NCBI RefSeq assembly: GCF_036245645.1
Contig: NZ_BTPE01000012.1
Coordinates: 1-64,000 of the forward strand
Length of the DNA: 64,000 bases
Direction: 5' to 3'
Origin: Algoriphagus taiwanensis
GTDB taxonomy: Bacteria; Bacteroidota; Bacteroidia; Cytophagales; Cyclobacteriaceae
Program-made: the position numbers and the translations under genes
Part shown: one piece after another, positions 33,141 through 41,083 of the stretch
Numbering within the stretch: the stretch's first letter is position 1
Layout: each line of letters starts with the position of its first letter
The notes under the pieces: generated by a model
Database searches by the model: none
The model's input: only the letters and a program-made list of their open reading frames with translations
What the model was told of the DNA's origin: nothing

Positions 33141-35590
33141 TACTCTCGGGTATAGTTACCGATACGAATCACGTCTGCAAATACTCCGGCGGCAGTCACA
33201 TCTGCTCCGGCACCCGGTCCGCGAATGATCATCGGACGGTCATGGTAACGATCCGTCGTCAAGAGAATCATATTGTCACTTCCTTTCAAACTGGAGAATG
33301 GATGAGACTCCGGCAAAGATTTCAAGCCTACTTTGGCCTTTCCGTCTTCCAATGTGGCCATGAACCGAAGTTTCTCTCCCTTCGCTTTGGCATCAGAAAG
33401 AAGCTTGGCAAAATGAGCGTCATGTCCTTTCAGCTTTTCAAAAAACTCATCCACAGTTTTGGCGTGCTGACAGTCAGCCGGCACCATGCTCTGGATGGTG
33501 ATATCTTCAAACTCAAGTTCCTGCTCCGCTTCACGCCCTAGAATCAGGATTTTTCTAGCCACATCCATGCCGCTCAAGTCATCTCGAGGATCCGGCTCGG
33601 TGTAGCCTTTTTCTTTGGCAACTTTCACCACTTCGGAGAATGGCGCTCCGTTTTCAAGTTCAGAGAAAATAAAATTCATCGAGCCACTAAGCACGGCCTC
33701 GATACGGATCACTTTGTCACCTGAGAGCATCAAATCCTGCAAGGTATTGATGACCGGAAGACCTGCCGCCACGTTGGTTTCGTAAAGGAATTTGACTCCG
33801 CGACGCTTTGCAATCCGCTTGAGCGCACGATAATTGTCCATGGATGAGGAGTTTGCCTTTTTGTTTGGTGTTACGATAGCCACTTTGGCCTCCAAAATCC
33901 GGGCATAAGTATCCGCCACATCCTGACTTGCAGTGCAATCCACAAAGACTGAGTTGGAGAAGTTCATCTCTTCCATCTGAGTGATAAACTTGTCCAAATC
34001 CATAGGTTGATCTTTATCACTCAACTCATGGGGATGCTTGAGATCAAAACCATCCTCATGGAAAGCCATATATCGGCTGTTAGCTAATCCGTGAATCTGC
34101 ACATCAAGCTCATTGTCTTTCAAAAGCTTGTGTTGCTGATGAGCGATCATTTTCATCAAAGCTTTTCCGATTAATCCTGTGCCCACCAAGAAGACGTGTA
34201 GCACTTTGTTTTCAGAAAGGAAAAAGGCCTCATGCAAAGCGTTGAGAGCCTTTTGAAGGTCAGGCTGAGGAATCACAGCCGAGATATTCAATTCCGAACT
34301 TCCCTGAGCGATGGCGGCCACGTTGATGTTATTTTGCCCCAAAGCACGAAACATACGACCGGAAGCTCCCGGGTTTTGCTTCATATTTTCACCCACTACC
34401 GCAACAGTAGCCAAGCCATGAAGTAAGGAAACGTGATCCATTTCCCCGGATTTGATTTCGTAGAAAAATTCCTTTTCGATCGCTTCCTTGGCCAAGTAAG
34501 ACTCCTGAGTTTTGATGGCCAAACAGATGCTATGCTCTGAGGAAGCCTGAGAAATCAACACGATGTTGACTTTGGCTTCTGCCAAAGCTTTAAAAACCCT
34601 ACTGACTGTAGCTCCTCCCTCGATCAATCCTGCCCCCTGCACCGTCACGATGGAGATATTGGACATGGAACTGATTCCTTTGATCAAAGCACCATGGCTT
34701 ACTTCTCCATTGATGAGGGTTCCCGGATTTTCGGGTTCGAAGGTGTTTTTGATGTAAATCGGGATGTTTTTCTTCATCGCCGGCTGCATAGTCGCCGGGA
34801 AAATCACTTTGGCACCAAAGTGCGAAAGCTCCATGGCCTCGTTGTAGCTCAGCTGAGGAATGGTAAATGCGGTATAAACCAACTTCGGATCAGAGGTCAA
34901 AACCCCAGAAACATCAGTCCAAATCTCCAAATCCTCCGCATCCAATGCTCCCGCAAAAATGGCTGCAGTATAGTCCGACCCTGACCTTCCAAGCGTAGTG
35001 GTCTCTCCTTTGGCAGTAGATGCGATAAATCCGGTAATGATTTTTACTCCGGGATTTTTGGAAAAATAATCCCGGATCAGCTGATTGGTCTCTTCGTAAT
35101 CCACCCGAGCCTGACCAAATCGGTCATTGGTTCGAATGACATCCCGCGCATCGACAAACTGGGTTTTGATCCCTTTGCCAGCCATAGCTTCTGCCAAAAT
35201 AAAAGCAGAAAGCCTCTCCCCAAAGCTGGCTACATAGTCCAGTGTCCGTGCAGAATTTTCCTTGATCAGGAAAATCCCATGAAACAAATCCTCCAATTCC
35301 TTGAAGCGAACTTTGACATAAGTCATCACCGTGGACTGATTTTGCACCGCAATGAGTTGTCGGACGATATCGAGATGCTTCTCTTCGAGCGTCTGAAGCA
35401 TGTCCCAATAAGCCTGATCGCCTTCTCTAGCCAGTCTGGCAATGGTCAAAAGTGTCTCCGTCACTCCACCAAAGGCAGAAAAAACGACGGCTATTTCATG
35501 CTGCTTGAGCTTGCTTTGCAGAATGGCAAAGACTTTTTGGATGTTTTCAGGATTGGCTACGGACGAACCTCCAAACTTGATGATTTTCAT
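33140..35590 (-). CDS. thrA: bifunctional aspartokinase / homoserine dehydrogenase I
   Basis: Fused ThrA of 816 residues doing steps 1 and 3 of the threonine path. Residues 1 to about 290 are the kinase (MKIIKFGGSSVANPENIQKV, VDARDVIRTNDRFG, TTLGRSGSDYTAAIFAGAL). About 300-460 are two ACT domains for feedback inhibition (ISIVTVQGAGLIEGGATVSR, VAVVGENMKQNPGASGRMFR). About 465-816 are the dehydrogenase, with HVFLVGTGLIGKALMKMI (NADP loop), KANSSSMDNYRAL and KGYTEPDPRDDLSGMDVARK. It is the first gene of the operon and is preceded by a threonine-rich leader frame. It is normal in length, with no broken motif. Confidence 0.96.
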   Translation of the reverse strand: MKIIKFGGSSVANPENIQKVFAILQSKLKQHEIAVVFSAFGGVTETLLTIARLAREGDQAYWDMLQTLEEKHLDIVRQLIAVQNQSTVMTYVKVRFKELEDLFHGIFLIKENSARTLDYVASFGERLSAFILAEAMAGKGIKTQFVDARDVIRTNDRFGQARVDYEETNQLIRDYFSKNPGVKIITGFIASTAKGETTTLGRSGSDYTAAIFAGALDAEDLEIWTDVSGVLTSDPKLVYTAFTIPQLSYNEAMELSHFGAKVIFPATMQPAMKKNIPIYIKNTFEPENPGTLINGEVSHGALIKGISSMSNISIVTVQGAGLIEGGATVSRVFKALAEAKVNIVLISQASSEHSICLAIKTQESYLAKEAIEKEFFYEIKSGEMDHVSLLHGLATVAVVGENMKQNPGASGRMFRALGQNNINVAAIAQGSSELNISAVIPQPDLQKALNALHEAFFLSENKVLHVFLVGTGLIGKALMKMIAHQQHKLLKDNELDVQIHGLANSRYMAFHEDGFDLKHPHELSDKDQPMDLDKFITQMEEMNFSNSVFVDCTASQDVADTYARILEAKVAIVTPNKKANSSSMDNYRALKRIAKRRGVKFLYETNVAAGLPVINTLQDLMLSGDKVIRIEAVLSGSMNFIFSELENGAPFSEVVKVAKEKGYTEPDPRDDLSGMDVARKILILGREAEQELEFEDITIQSMVPADCQHAKTVDEFFEKLKGHDAHFAKLLSDAKAKGEKLRFMATLEDGKAKVGLKSLPESHPFSSLKGSDNMILLTTDRYHDRPMIIRGPGAGADVTAAGVFADVIRIGNYTRE

Positions 35591-35985
35591 AGGAAAAGGG
35601 ATTGCTGGAAACTTGGATTTGGCCTAAAATGGCCTTGGGGGCGGGTACTCAAAGATCATAACGGGTCACCCCGTAATCATCGTAGTCATCATACCTGTAT
35701 TGGTAATAAAAAACGCAGCAGCCATTTCGCTGTTCTCGAAGGAGCAAAAAAAGGATGTATGTGAAGCTGCAAATACCATATGCCGGTGAATTGACTTGAC
35801 AAGTCTACAGCGAAAAAACGGTTTGGCCAAAAGAATCGAAAAACAAAGTCGATTTTTCTGCATTTTTTACATAAAATATCATAAAAAAGTAATCATTTGA
35901 TAAAACAAACAAAGATTATTGGCCAAAAAGGCAAATGAGAATTCAGAAAATTTTCACTAATTTTTGTCCTAACCTAAACAGAAAG
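35591..35985 (-). promoter_or_regulatory. thr operon leader region with possible attenuator
   Basis: The 395 bases before thrA hold the leader peptide frame (35666-35725) and, on the minus strand just after it, two small stems. ACGGG/CCCGT (35661-35674) spans the leader stop codon, and GGCC/GGCC lies at 35621-35634. Neither is followed by a T run, so a classical rho-independent attenuator is not evident. GGGG at the end of the leader could instead pair with the C-rich stretch nearer thrA. The rest, 35726-35985, is AT-rich and has no other gene I can support. Confidence 0.55.
35666..35725 (-). CDS. thrL: threonine operon leader peptide
   Basis: A 19-residue frame, MAAAFFITNTGMMTTMITG, ends 75 bases before the thrA start. 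Five of 19 residues are Thr, four are Met (one the start) and two are Ile, all end products of the branch that homoserine dehydrogenase feeds. This is what a ribosome-stalling leader for this operon should look like (compare the Thr/Ile-rich ThrL of enterobacteria). A longer in-frame ATG at 35863 exists, but the control codons are all in this last part. Mechanism not proven by visible RNA structure. Confidence 0.65.
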   Translation of the reverse strand: MAAAFFITNTGMMTTMITG

Positions 35986-35987
35986 CC

Positions 35988-36410
35988 ATGAAAACAATCC
36001 GAATTTTTCTTCTGGGAATTATTATTCTATCCTTTGGAGGGTGTGGAAGCAGTAGCTCTTTGAATCCGCTAAGTTTACTAACTGGCAATTCTTGGGCATT
36101 AAACACCCTACTTGGCCAAGGCCTTGATCTCAGTAAATTTTCGCAGGGGGTTCCCAGCCTCAGCTTTTTGGAGGGAGGAAGACTGGCAGGTTTTGCCGGC
36201 TGCAATAACTTTTCCGGAGGCTTTTCTCTGGAGGGAACAGAATTGAAGCTTGACCCCGGAGCAATGACCAAAAAAGCCTGTCCTGGCAATGGAGAGGACG
36301 AATTTATGGCTGCATTGAGTCAGGTTAAAAACTTCAAAGTCGGTAAAGACCAGCTCACCCTGCTCGATGGAGCAAAGGAACTGATGAGCTTTGTGCCTAA
36401 AGAAGATTAA
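35988..36410 (+). CDS. META-domain lipoprotein (HslJ-like)
   Basis: A 140-residue lipoprotein: signal FLLGIIILSFGGCGSSSS with the lipid Cys near residue 19, then a META domain (LTGNSWALNTLLGQGL, LAGFAGCNNFSGGFSLEG, MTKKACPGNGEDEFMAALSQV). The paired cysteines in GCNNF and KACPG are family-typical. META/HslJ proteins are envelope proteins linked to heat or antibiotic stress, with no known enzyme activity. It is divergent from the thr leader region and ends 6 bases from the convergent GreA-like gene. Confidence 0.85.
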   Translation: MKTIRIFLLGIIILSFGGCGSSSSLNPLSLLTGNSWALNTLLGQGLDLSKFSQGVPSLSFLEGGRLAGFAGCNNFSGGFSLEGTELKLDPGAMTKKACPGNGEDEFMAALSQVKNFKVGKDQLTLLDGAKELMSFVPKED

Positions 36411-36416
36411 CTGAAA

Positions 36417-36872
36417 TCAGAATAGCTCCTCGATCCGTTGGGTTTTGCCTCTAAAATCCACCGGATCGAGTTTTTTCTTTCCGATCAATATTGATCCCAG
36501 TGGGGAGTTTTTACTCATCAAAAAGACACCAATTTCCTCCGTATTGATCTTACCTATACTGACTGCAAGCATAAACCAATCCGAGCCCAATTTGACCAGG
36601 GCTCCTTCTTGTACAGTGGGAGGTGTTTCTTTGATTGAAAAGAGCCGATATAGCTCATCCAGATCATTCTTGTTTTGCTGGATTTGTTTTTCAAGTGAGT
36701 TGAGGTCTTGGGTAATCATCTCCCGGCTGGTCTCGTACTTGTCACCGGCGCTGTTTTTTTCTTCCTCAAGAATGCTTTCAATAATCTTAGCCCGCTCTTC
36801 GGAGAGCAGCTCACTTTTGGTTTTCAGAGATGCGATCGCAGCCTGATAGACCTTCATTTTCAGTTCGTTCAT
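36417..36872 (-). CDS. GreA/GreB-like transcription factor homologue
   Basis: A 151-residue protein. An N-terminal antiparallel coiled coil covers about residues 1-75 (EERAKIIESILEEEKNSAGD, KQIQQNKNDLDELYRLF). A C-terminal FKBP-like Gre domain covers about 80-151 (VQEGALVKLGSDWFMLAVSI, MSKNSPLGSILIGKK). That layout is of Gre factors, which rescue stalled RNA polymerase. The acidic tip residues at the coiled-coil turn are less clear than in GreA, so it may be a polymerase-binding paralogue. Relatives in Bacteroidota are sometimes labelled 3-oxoacyl-ACP synthase, for which I see no motif. Confidence 0.7.
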   Translation of the reverse strand: MNELKMKVYQAAIASLKTKSELLSEERAKIIESILEEEKNSAGDKYETSREMITQDLNSLEKQIQQNKNDLDELYRLFSIKETPPTVQEGALVKLGSDWFMLAVSIGKINTEEIGVFLMSKNSPLGSILIGKKKLDPVDFRGKTQRIEELF

Positions 36873-36876
36873 ACAA

Positions 36877-37335
36877 TCAGTCGCAATTCTCCTTGCGACG
36901 GGTGTCTATGATATATACGATTTTCCAACCTTCGGCTTTTTTGACCAGCTGAAAGGAATTGACTCCGCAGTGGCTAAAATTACCATTGACATAGAAGCGG
37001 TAGGGAGTCCATGCAGAAGCCATAGTGCCATCCACCTTAATCTGATAATCGAGAATTTGTTCATCCAGAGTAGTGGTTTCAGGAGTAGTGGCGATTCTTT
37101 TCACAAAATCAGCTACAGAATTACTTCCCACTTCGCTGCCTTCGGGCTTTGCAATCACCGTCTGCATCAGTGCATCCTCTGAAAATGCCATGGCCACTTG
37201 GTCTGCATTTTTGGATTTCATTCCCTCAAATAGGCTTCGGATGACCTGCTCCACCTGCTGTTCTTCTGTTTGGGAAAAAGATGCAAAATGGATCAGTACC
37301 ACAAAAAACAGGCTTAGGATTATTCTTTTTTTCAT
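36877..37335 (-). CDS. exported SnoaL/NTF2-like protein
   Basis: A 152-residue protein with a Sec signal peptide (MKKRIILSLFFVVLIHFASF), then a cone-shaped NTF2-like domain: VEQVIRSLFEGMKSKNADQV, AFSEDALMQTVIAKP and SAWTPYRFYVNGNFSHCGVN near the end. It resembles the DUF4440/SnoaL group of putative ligand-binding periplasmic proteins. No catalytic dyad can be assigned. It sits 4 bases after the SDR gene and 4 before the Gre-like gene, so the three minus-strand genes may form one transcript. Confidence 0.75.
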   Translation of the reverse strand: MKKRIILSLFFVVLIHFASFSQTEEQQVEQVIRSLFEGMKSKNADQVAMAFSEDALMQTVIAKPEGSEVGSNSVADFVKRIATTPETTTLDEQILDYQIKVDGTMASAWTPYRFYVNGNFSHCGVNSFQLVKKAEGWKIVYIIDTRRKENCD

Positions 37336-37339
37336 TGGG

Positions 37340-38014
37340 TTAAACTCCTCCGTAAAGTTTGAATGTCATTTGGCGCAAAGATGGAGTATTTACAGCATAA
37401 TGCATCGCTTCTGCGATATCGGCAGGATTCACCCACTTGGAAAAATCCGAATCCGGCATAGCTTCCCGATTGGCCGGAGTATCGATGATACTCGGTACAA
37501 AAACATGCGTACGAATGTCCGTTCCTTTCACCTCTTCGGCGAGGATTTCAGAAAGGGAGATGACTATCTTTTTACTCAGGGAATAAGCCAAAGTTCCTTT
37601 GGCATCTGCCGGCTGCAAAGCAGGTCTTGCTCCTACAAACAGGAAGGTTCCATTTTGCTGTTTTTTCATTAAGGGAAGAAATCCTTTGACTATATTAAAA
37701 GCACTCAAAAAATTGAGATGAAACATATCCAATAAATCCTTTTGGGTAGTTTCTTCAATAGATCCCATCGCAAATCCTCCCACGATCATCGCCACAGCAT
37801 CCAATTCTCCGTACTGCATCTGGTACTCTTTGACAAATTCGGAGACGGAGTTCTCATCCGTCACATCTACTTCATAGGTGTAATCGGATTCTTCTGATTC
37901 TTCTCCACTGTTTGGCCGTAGCAACCCAATCACCTGATATCCTTCTCTTTTGAATTTTTCTACCACTGCGGACCCCAAGGATCCCCCCGCACCGGTTACA
38001 AGTATATTTCTCAT
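37340..38014 (-). CDS. short-chain dehydrogenase/reductase
   Basis: Classical SDR of 224 residues. The NAD(P) loop is ILVTGAGGSLGSAVVEKFKR (TGxxxxxG). Further features are DVTDENSVSEF, MIVGGFAMGS (in the place of NNAG) and the catalytic YxxxK in LAYSLSKKIVISLSEIL. There is no signal peptide. Substrate unknown. It is the first gene of a minus-strand trio, and its start is 57 bases from the divergent MscS-like gene. Confidence 0.85.
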   Translation of the reverse strand: MRNILVTGAGGSLGSAVVEKFKREGYQVIGLLRPNSGEESEESDYTYEVDVTDENSVSEFVKEYQMQYGELDAVAMIVGGFAMGSIEETTQKDLLDMFHLNFLSAFNIVKGFLPLMKKQQNGTFLFVGARPALQPADAKGTLAYSLSKKIVISLSEILAEEVKGTDIRTHVFVPSIIDTPANREAMPDSDFSKWVNPADIAEAMHYAVNTPSLRQMTFKLYGGV

Positions 38015-38032
38015 TTATGAATCAATCAGTTC

Positions 38033-38040
38033 TATATTTG
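38033..38040 (+). promoter_or_regulatory. possible -7 box of the MscS-like gene
   Basis: TATATTTG matches TAnnTTTG, 31 bases before the ATG of the channel gene. No good -33 element is visible, so this is tentative. Confidence 0.3.
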
Positions 38041-38071
38041 CTAAAAATAGCCTTTATTTTTCTTTTGACGC

Positions 38072-38974
38072 ATGAATAAACTCAAATCCACCATTCGGAT
38101 TCGCGAAAATACCCGAAGAAGAAACTTCGCCATCAAGCTGGTTCTTCTGATCATTTTTGAGATTCTCTACGAATCTGAGCGTCCTTTGGGTCCTGTTTTC
38201 GAGCAATTTGTAATCCTTGGCTATGTCTTCCGGGCTGTAATTTTCGGATTGAGTTCCAACTTGATTATCTCCTTAGGCAGATTTATCACACTTAGCCTAT
38301 ATCTCCGTCACAGGGAAGAAGCCAAGGTGCAGCCAAACTTTGTGTTGGGCATAGACCGGATAGCCACATTGCTCAATGTGCTCGCTCTTTTGATCTCGGT
38401 GATGTTGGCATTTGGAATCCGTCCATTGGAATTTCTGACCAGTATCACTATCGTGGCTGCGGCCATTGCTCTTTTGACCAAAGACTATATTACCAATATC
38501 GTCAACGGCCTGATCATGATGTTTTCGGATCAATTGGAAATCGGAGACAAGGTTCAAATCGGGAGACATACCGGATTTATCCGGGATATTACGCTGATCA
38601 ATCTTGTTCTGAAAAATGACTCGGGGGAAATCGTACTCATTCCGAATAGTATGGCTCTCTCTTCGGATGTGACCAACTATTCCAAAAACAACACGCATCA
38701 GGTCATTTTCGACTTTGAACTCTCCAATCAACCTCATCTGGACTTGAATTCCCTGGAAAATGAACTCAGCCAACCTTTGAAATCCCACCCAGAATTGGTC
38801 ATCTCGGAAGGTGCCAATCTTCATATCCTCGAGAGGAAATCTGAGACTCTACTTCTTCGTTTCCAGTTTCCCTTGAAGTCTTCCGAAAGATCTGCTGAGC
38901 CGCAATTGATCAAAAAAATCGATCAAACCCTTCTAAAATGGAATCATGAGCGCAGACAAAACCAATTACTTTGA
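38072..38974 (+). CDS. small-conductance mechanosensitive channel, MscS family
   Basis: A 300-residue inner-membrane protein that opens under membrane tension to release solutes. Transmembrane segments are NFAIKLVLLIIFEIL, FVILGYVFRAVIFGLSSNLI, ATLLNVLALLISVMLAFGI and the pore-lining LTSITIVAAAIALLTKDYIT. The beta domain signature is DQLEIGDKVQIGRHTGFIRD, followed by LVLKNDSGEIVLIPNSMAL. The cytoplasmic tail is shorter than in E. coli MscS. Its 3' end overlaps the alkyltransferase-like gene by 29 bases. Confidence 0.88.
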   Translation: MNKLKSTIRIRENTRRRNFAIKLVLLIIFEILYESERPLGPVFEQFVILGYVFRAVIFGLSSNLIISLGRFITLSLYLRHREEAKVQPNFVLGIDRIATLLNVLALLISVMLAFGIRPLEFLTSITIVAAAIALLTKDYITNIVNGLIMMFSDQLEIGDKVQIGRHTGFIRDITLINLVLKNDSGEIVLIPNSMALSSDVTNYSKNNTHQVIFDFELSNQPHLDLNSLENELSQPLKSHPELVISEGANLHILERKSETLLLRFQFPLKSSERSAEPQLIKKIDQTLLKWNHERRQNQLL

Positions 38975-39284
38975 TCTCGTCTACCAAGTCGTGAGAGAAA
39001 TCCCAAAAGGAAGAGTGACAAGCTATGGAGCCATCGCCAACTATCTGGGACTGAAAAGCGGAGCAAGGATGGTAGGCTATGCTATGAATGCTGCCCATAC
39101 CCAACCCGATATCCCAGCTCAAAGGGTGGTCAACCGGCAAGGACTCCTGACCGGGAAGCATCACTTTGGCAGCCCAACCCGAATGCAGGAATTATTGGAA
39201 GCCGACGGCGTGGGAGTAGAAAATGATCAGGTACAGGATTTTGAGAAAATATTCTGGGACCCCGAAAAGGAGTTGGGGTTTTAA
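38946..39284 (+). CDS. alkyltransferase-like protein (MGMT fold without the active cysteine)
   Basis: A 112-residue member of the O6-alkylguanine-DNA methyltransferase fold. The DNA-binding half is present: FDLVYQVVREIPKGRVTSYG, IANYLGLKSGARMVGYAMN with the Arg finger. The usual PCHRV active site reads PAQRVVNRQG here, so the alkyl-accepting Cys is Ala. Proteins like this (ATL) cannot repair alkyl adducts themselves. They mark them for nucleotide excision repair. The start lies 29 bases inside the MscS gene and the stop overlaps the convergent symporter gene by 4 bases. Confidence 0.87.
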   Translation: MSADKTNYFDLVYQVVREIPKGRVTSYGAIANYLGLKSGARMVGYAMNAAHTQPDIPAQRVVNRQGLLTGKHHFGSPTRMQELLEADGVGVENDQVQDFEKIFWDPEKELGF

Positions 39285-40726
39285 TTTTTCCTTCGGAAAA
39301 GAAATAGTCCCAAAAACATCAAGGCTCCGTTTAAAATTAAAGCTTCAAAGCCGAATTTGTAGCCCCAAAGCCATTTTTCTGAATTGGAACTGATGACAAA
39401 GGTCAATACTGGAGCTGCCACAGCCAGGTAAGGCACCCATTTGTCCTGAACTTTCATTTTTGTAAACAGCCCAAAACTATACAGCCCCAAAAGCGGACCG
39501 TAGGTATAGCCTGCAATGATAAAAACCGAATTGATCACACTTTGATCATTGAGCCAATAAAAGGCTAAAACCAACAGAAACATCAATCCTGTGAATGCGA
39601 TGTGGACTTTTTTACGGATACCCACCCTTTTCTCAGGTGCATATTTTCTCTCAATCTCGAGGAAGTCTATGCAAAACGAAGTGGTCAAAGCTGTCAAGGT
39701 AGAGTCAGCACTGGAATAGGCCGCTGCTGTGATCCCAAGGACAAAGACGACTCCGGCCAAGGCTGAAAACTCCTGAGTTGCCAGAAAGGGGAAAAGCTCA
39801 TCAGTTTTGGTTGGAATGGCGATACCCTTGGTCTCTGCATAGAGGTATAGGAGGATTCCCAAGGAAAGGAAAAGTAGATTGACAACAACCAGGATAATGG
39901 TGAACCAAAACATGTTTTTCTGAGCGTCTCCGATAGTTCGGCAAGTCAGGTTTTTTTGCATCATATCCTGATCAAGCCCAGTCATTACGATGGTAATGAA
40001 AGCACCGGAAATGAACTGCTTAAAGAAATTGGTTCCTGCTTTCCAATCCCAGTTAAAAACCGCAGATCGCTTATCCTCTGATACGGCAGAAAAATAATCT
40101 CCCAAACTTTTCAATTCCAGATCATTGCCAATCATGACTATGGTGATGACCACAGCCAGCAGCATAAAGAGGGTCTGAAGGGTGTCAGTCCATACCACAG
40201 TTTTGATACCTCCCCTGTGAGTATAAAGCCAAATCAAGCCTACGGTAATCAAAACAGAGACCCAAAAAGGAATCCCCAATGCATCAAAAAGAATCAACTG
40301 GAGGACACTTGCCACCAAATAGACACGCAAGGACGAACCTAAAGCTCTGGAAAGGATGAAGAAAAAAGCCCCTGTTTTATAGGACCAAAAGCCAAACCGA
40401 TCCTCCAAATAGGAATAAATAGAAACCAGATTGAGCCGATAATAAAGAGGAAGAAGAACTTTGGCAATGGTAAAGTACCCCAGTGTATATCCCAAAACAA
40501 CCTGGAAATAAAAGAAGTTAGTATTACCCACCTCCCCTGGCACAGATATGAAAGTCACCCCTGAAAGAGAGGCTCCAATCATCCCAAATGCAACCAGAAA
40601 CCAAGGAGATTGCCTGTCACCTGTGAAAAAAGTATCGGCTGTAACTTTCCGGGAAGTGAAATAGGATATTAAAAAAAGAAGGAGAAAATAGGCCGAAATG
40701 ACCCCTAAAACTAATTGGTAATTCAT
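39281..40726 (-). CDS. sodium:solute symporter (SSS family)
   Basis: Transporter of 481 residues with about 13 membrane segments in the LeuT fold. The N-terminus LGVISAYFLLLFLISYFTSR, AFGMIGASLSGVTFISVPGE (unwound TM1 with the Na site) and GITAAAYSSADSTLTALTTS (Na2-site Ser/Thr of TM8) are typical SSS features. The substrate (sugar, sialic acid, amino acid) cannot be read out. Many Bacteroidota SSS proteins import sugars released by hydrolases. It ends tail to tail with the ATL gene and is divergent from clpS. Confidence 0.9.
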   Translation of the reverse strand: MNYQLVLGVISAYFLLLFLISYFTSRKVTADTFFTGDRQSPWFLVAFGMIGASLSGVTFISVPGEVGNTNFFYFQVVLGYTLGYFTIAKVLLPLYYRLNLVSIYSYLEDRFGFWSYKTGAFFFILSRALGSSLRVYLVASVLQLILFDALGIPFWVSVLITVGLIWLYTHRGGIKTVVWTDTLQTLFMLLAVVITIVMIGNDLELKSLGDYFSAVSEDKRSAVFNWDWKAGTNFFKQFISGAFITIVMTGLDQDMMQKNLTCRTIGDAQKNMFWFTIILVVVNLLFLSLGILLYLYAETKGIAIPTKTDELFPFLATQEFSALAGVVFVLGITAAAYSSADSTLTALTTSFCIDFLEIERKYAPEKRVGIRKKVHIAFTGLMFLLVLAFYWLNDQSVINSVFIIAGYTYGPLLGLYSFGLFTKMKVQDKWVPYLAVAAPVLTFVISSNSEKWLWGYKFGFEALILNGALMFLGLFLFRRKN

Positions 40727-40777
40727 AAAGCTGGTTATCTACCTCGCTAAGTTGTCTAATATTCTTAATTTTGCAAA

Positions 40778-41071
40778 ATGAACAGATTTGCCCATCCCTT
40801 ACCTGAACTGGAAGAAGTAGAAATCCTTCTGGAAGAGCTGTTGGATCAGGAGGACTCAGACCTGGTTGTTTTTAATGATGACGTCAATACTTTTGATCAT
40901 GTCACCCAAATATTGATCAAAGTATGCAAGCACACTCCCGAGCAAGCTGAGCAGTGCACCTTGATCATTCATTACAAAGGAAAATGTGCCGTAAAAAAAG
41001 GCTCGAAAATTGAGCTTAAGCCTATGTGTGAGGCCATACTTGACGCAGGAATACAGGCAGCCATCCTTTAA
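40778..41071 (+). CDS. clpS: ATP-dependent Clp protease adaptor
   Basis: ClpS (97 residues) binds N-degron substrates and hands them to ClpAP/ClpCP. The central signature is LVVFNDDVNTFDHVTQILIK, with the Asn-Asp-Asp-x-x-T substrate pocket, followed by CTLIIHYKGKCAVKKG (pocket His and ClpA contacts). The acidic N-terminal arm (LEEVEILLEELLDQEDSD) is longer than usual. A TAATTTTG sequence 4 bases before the ATG resembles a -7 box and would give an almost leaderless mRNA. That is uncertain. recR follows after 12 bases. Confidence 0.93.
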   Translation: MNRFAHPLPELEEVEILLEELLDQEDSDLVVFNDDVNTFDHVTQILIKVCKHTPEQAEQCTLIIHYKGKCAVKKGSKIELKPMCEAILDAGIQAAIL

Positions 41072-41083
41072 TTTCCAAACCCT

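Noticed and set aside
38946..38974. Frameshift or sequencing error where the MscS and ATL genes overlap.
   Set aside because: Both proteins have complete family-typical ends and starts. A 29-base overlap of same-strand genes in different frames is ordinary.
40766..40773. TAATTTTG as a promoter -7 box for clpS.
   Set aside because: It matches the consensus but lies only 4 bases before the ATG, and the nearest TTG gives an 11-base spacer, so I did not list it as a promoter.
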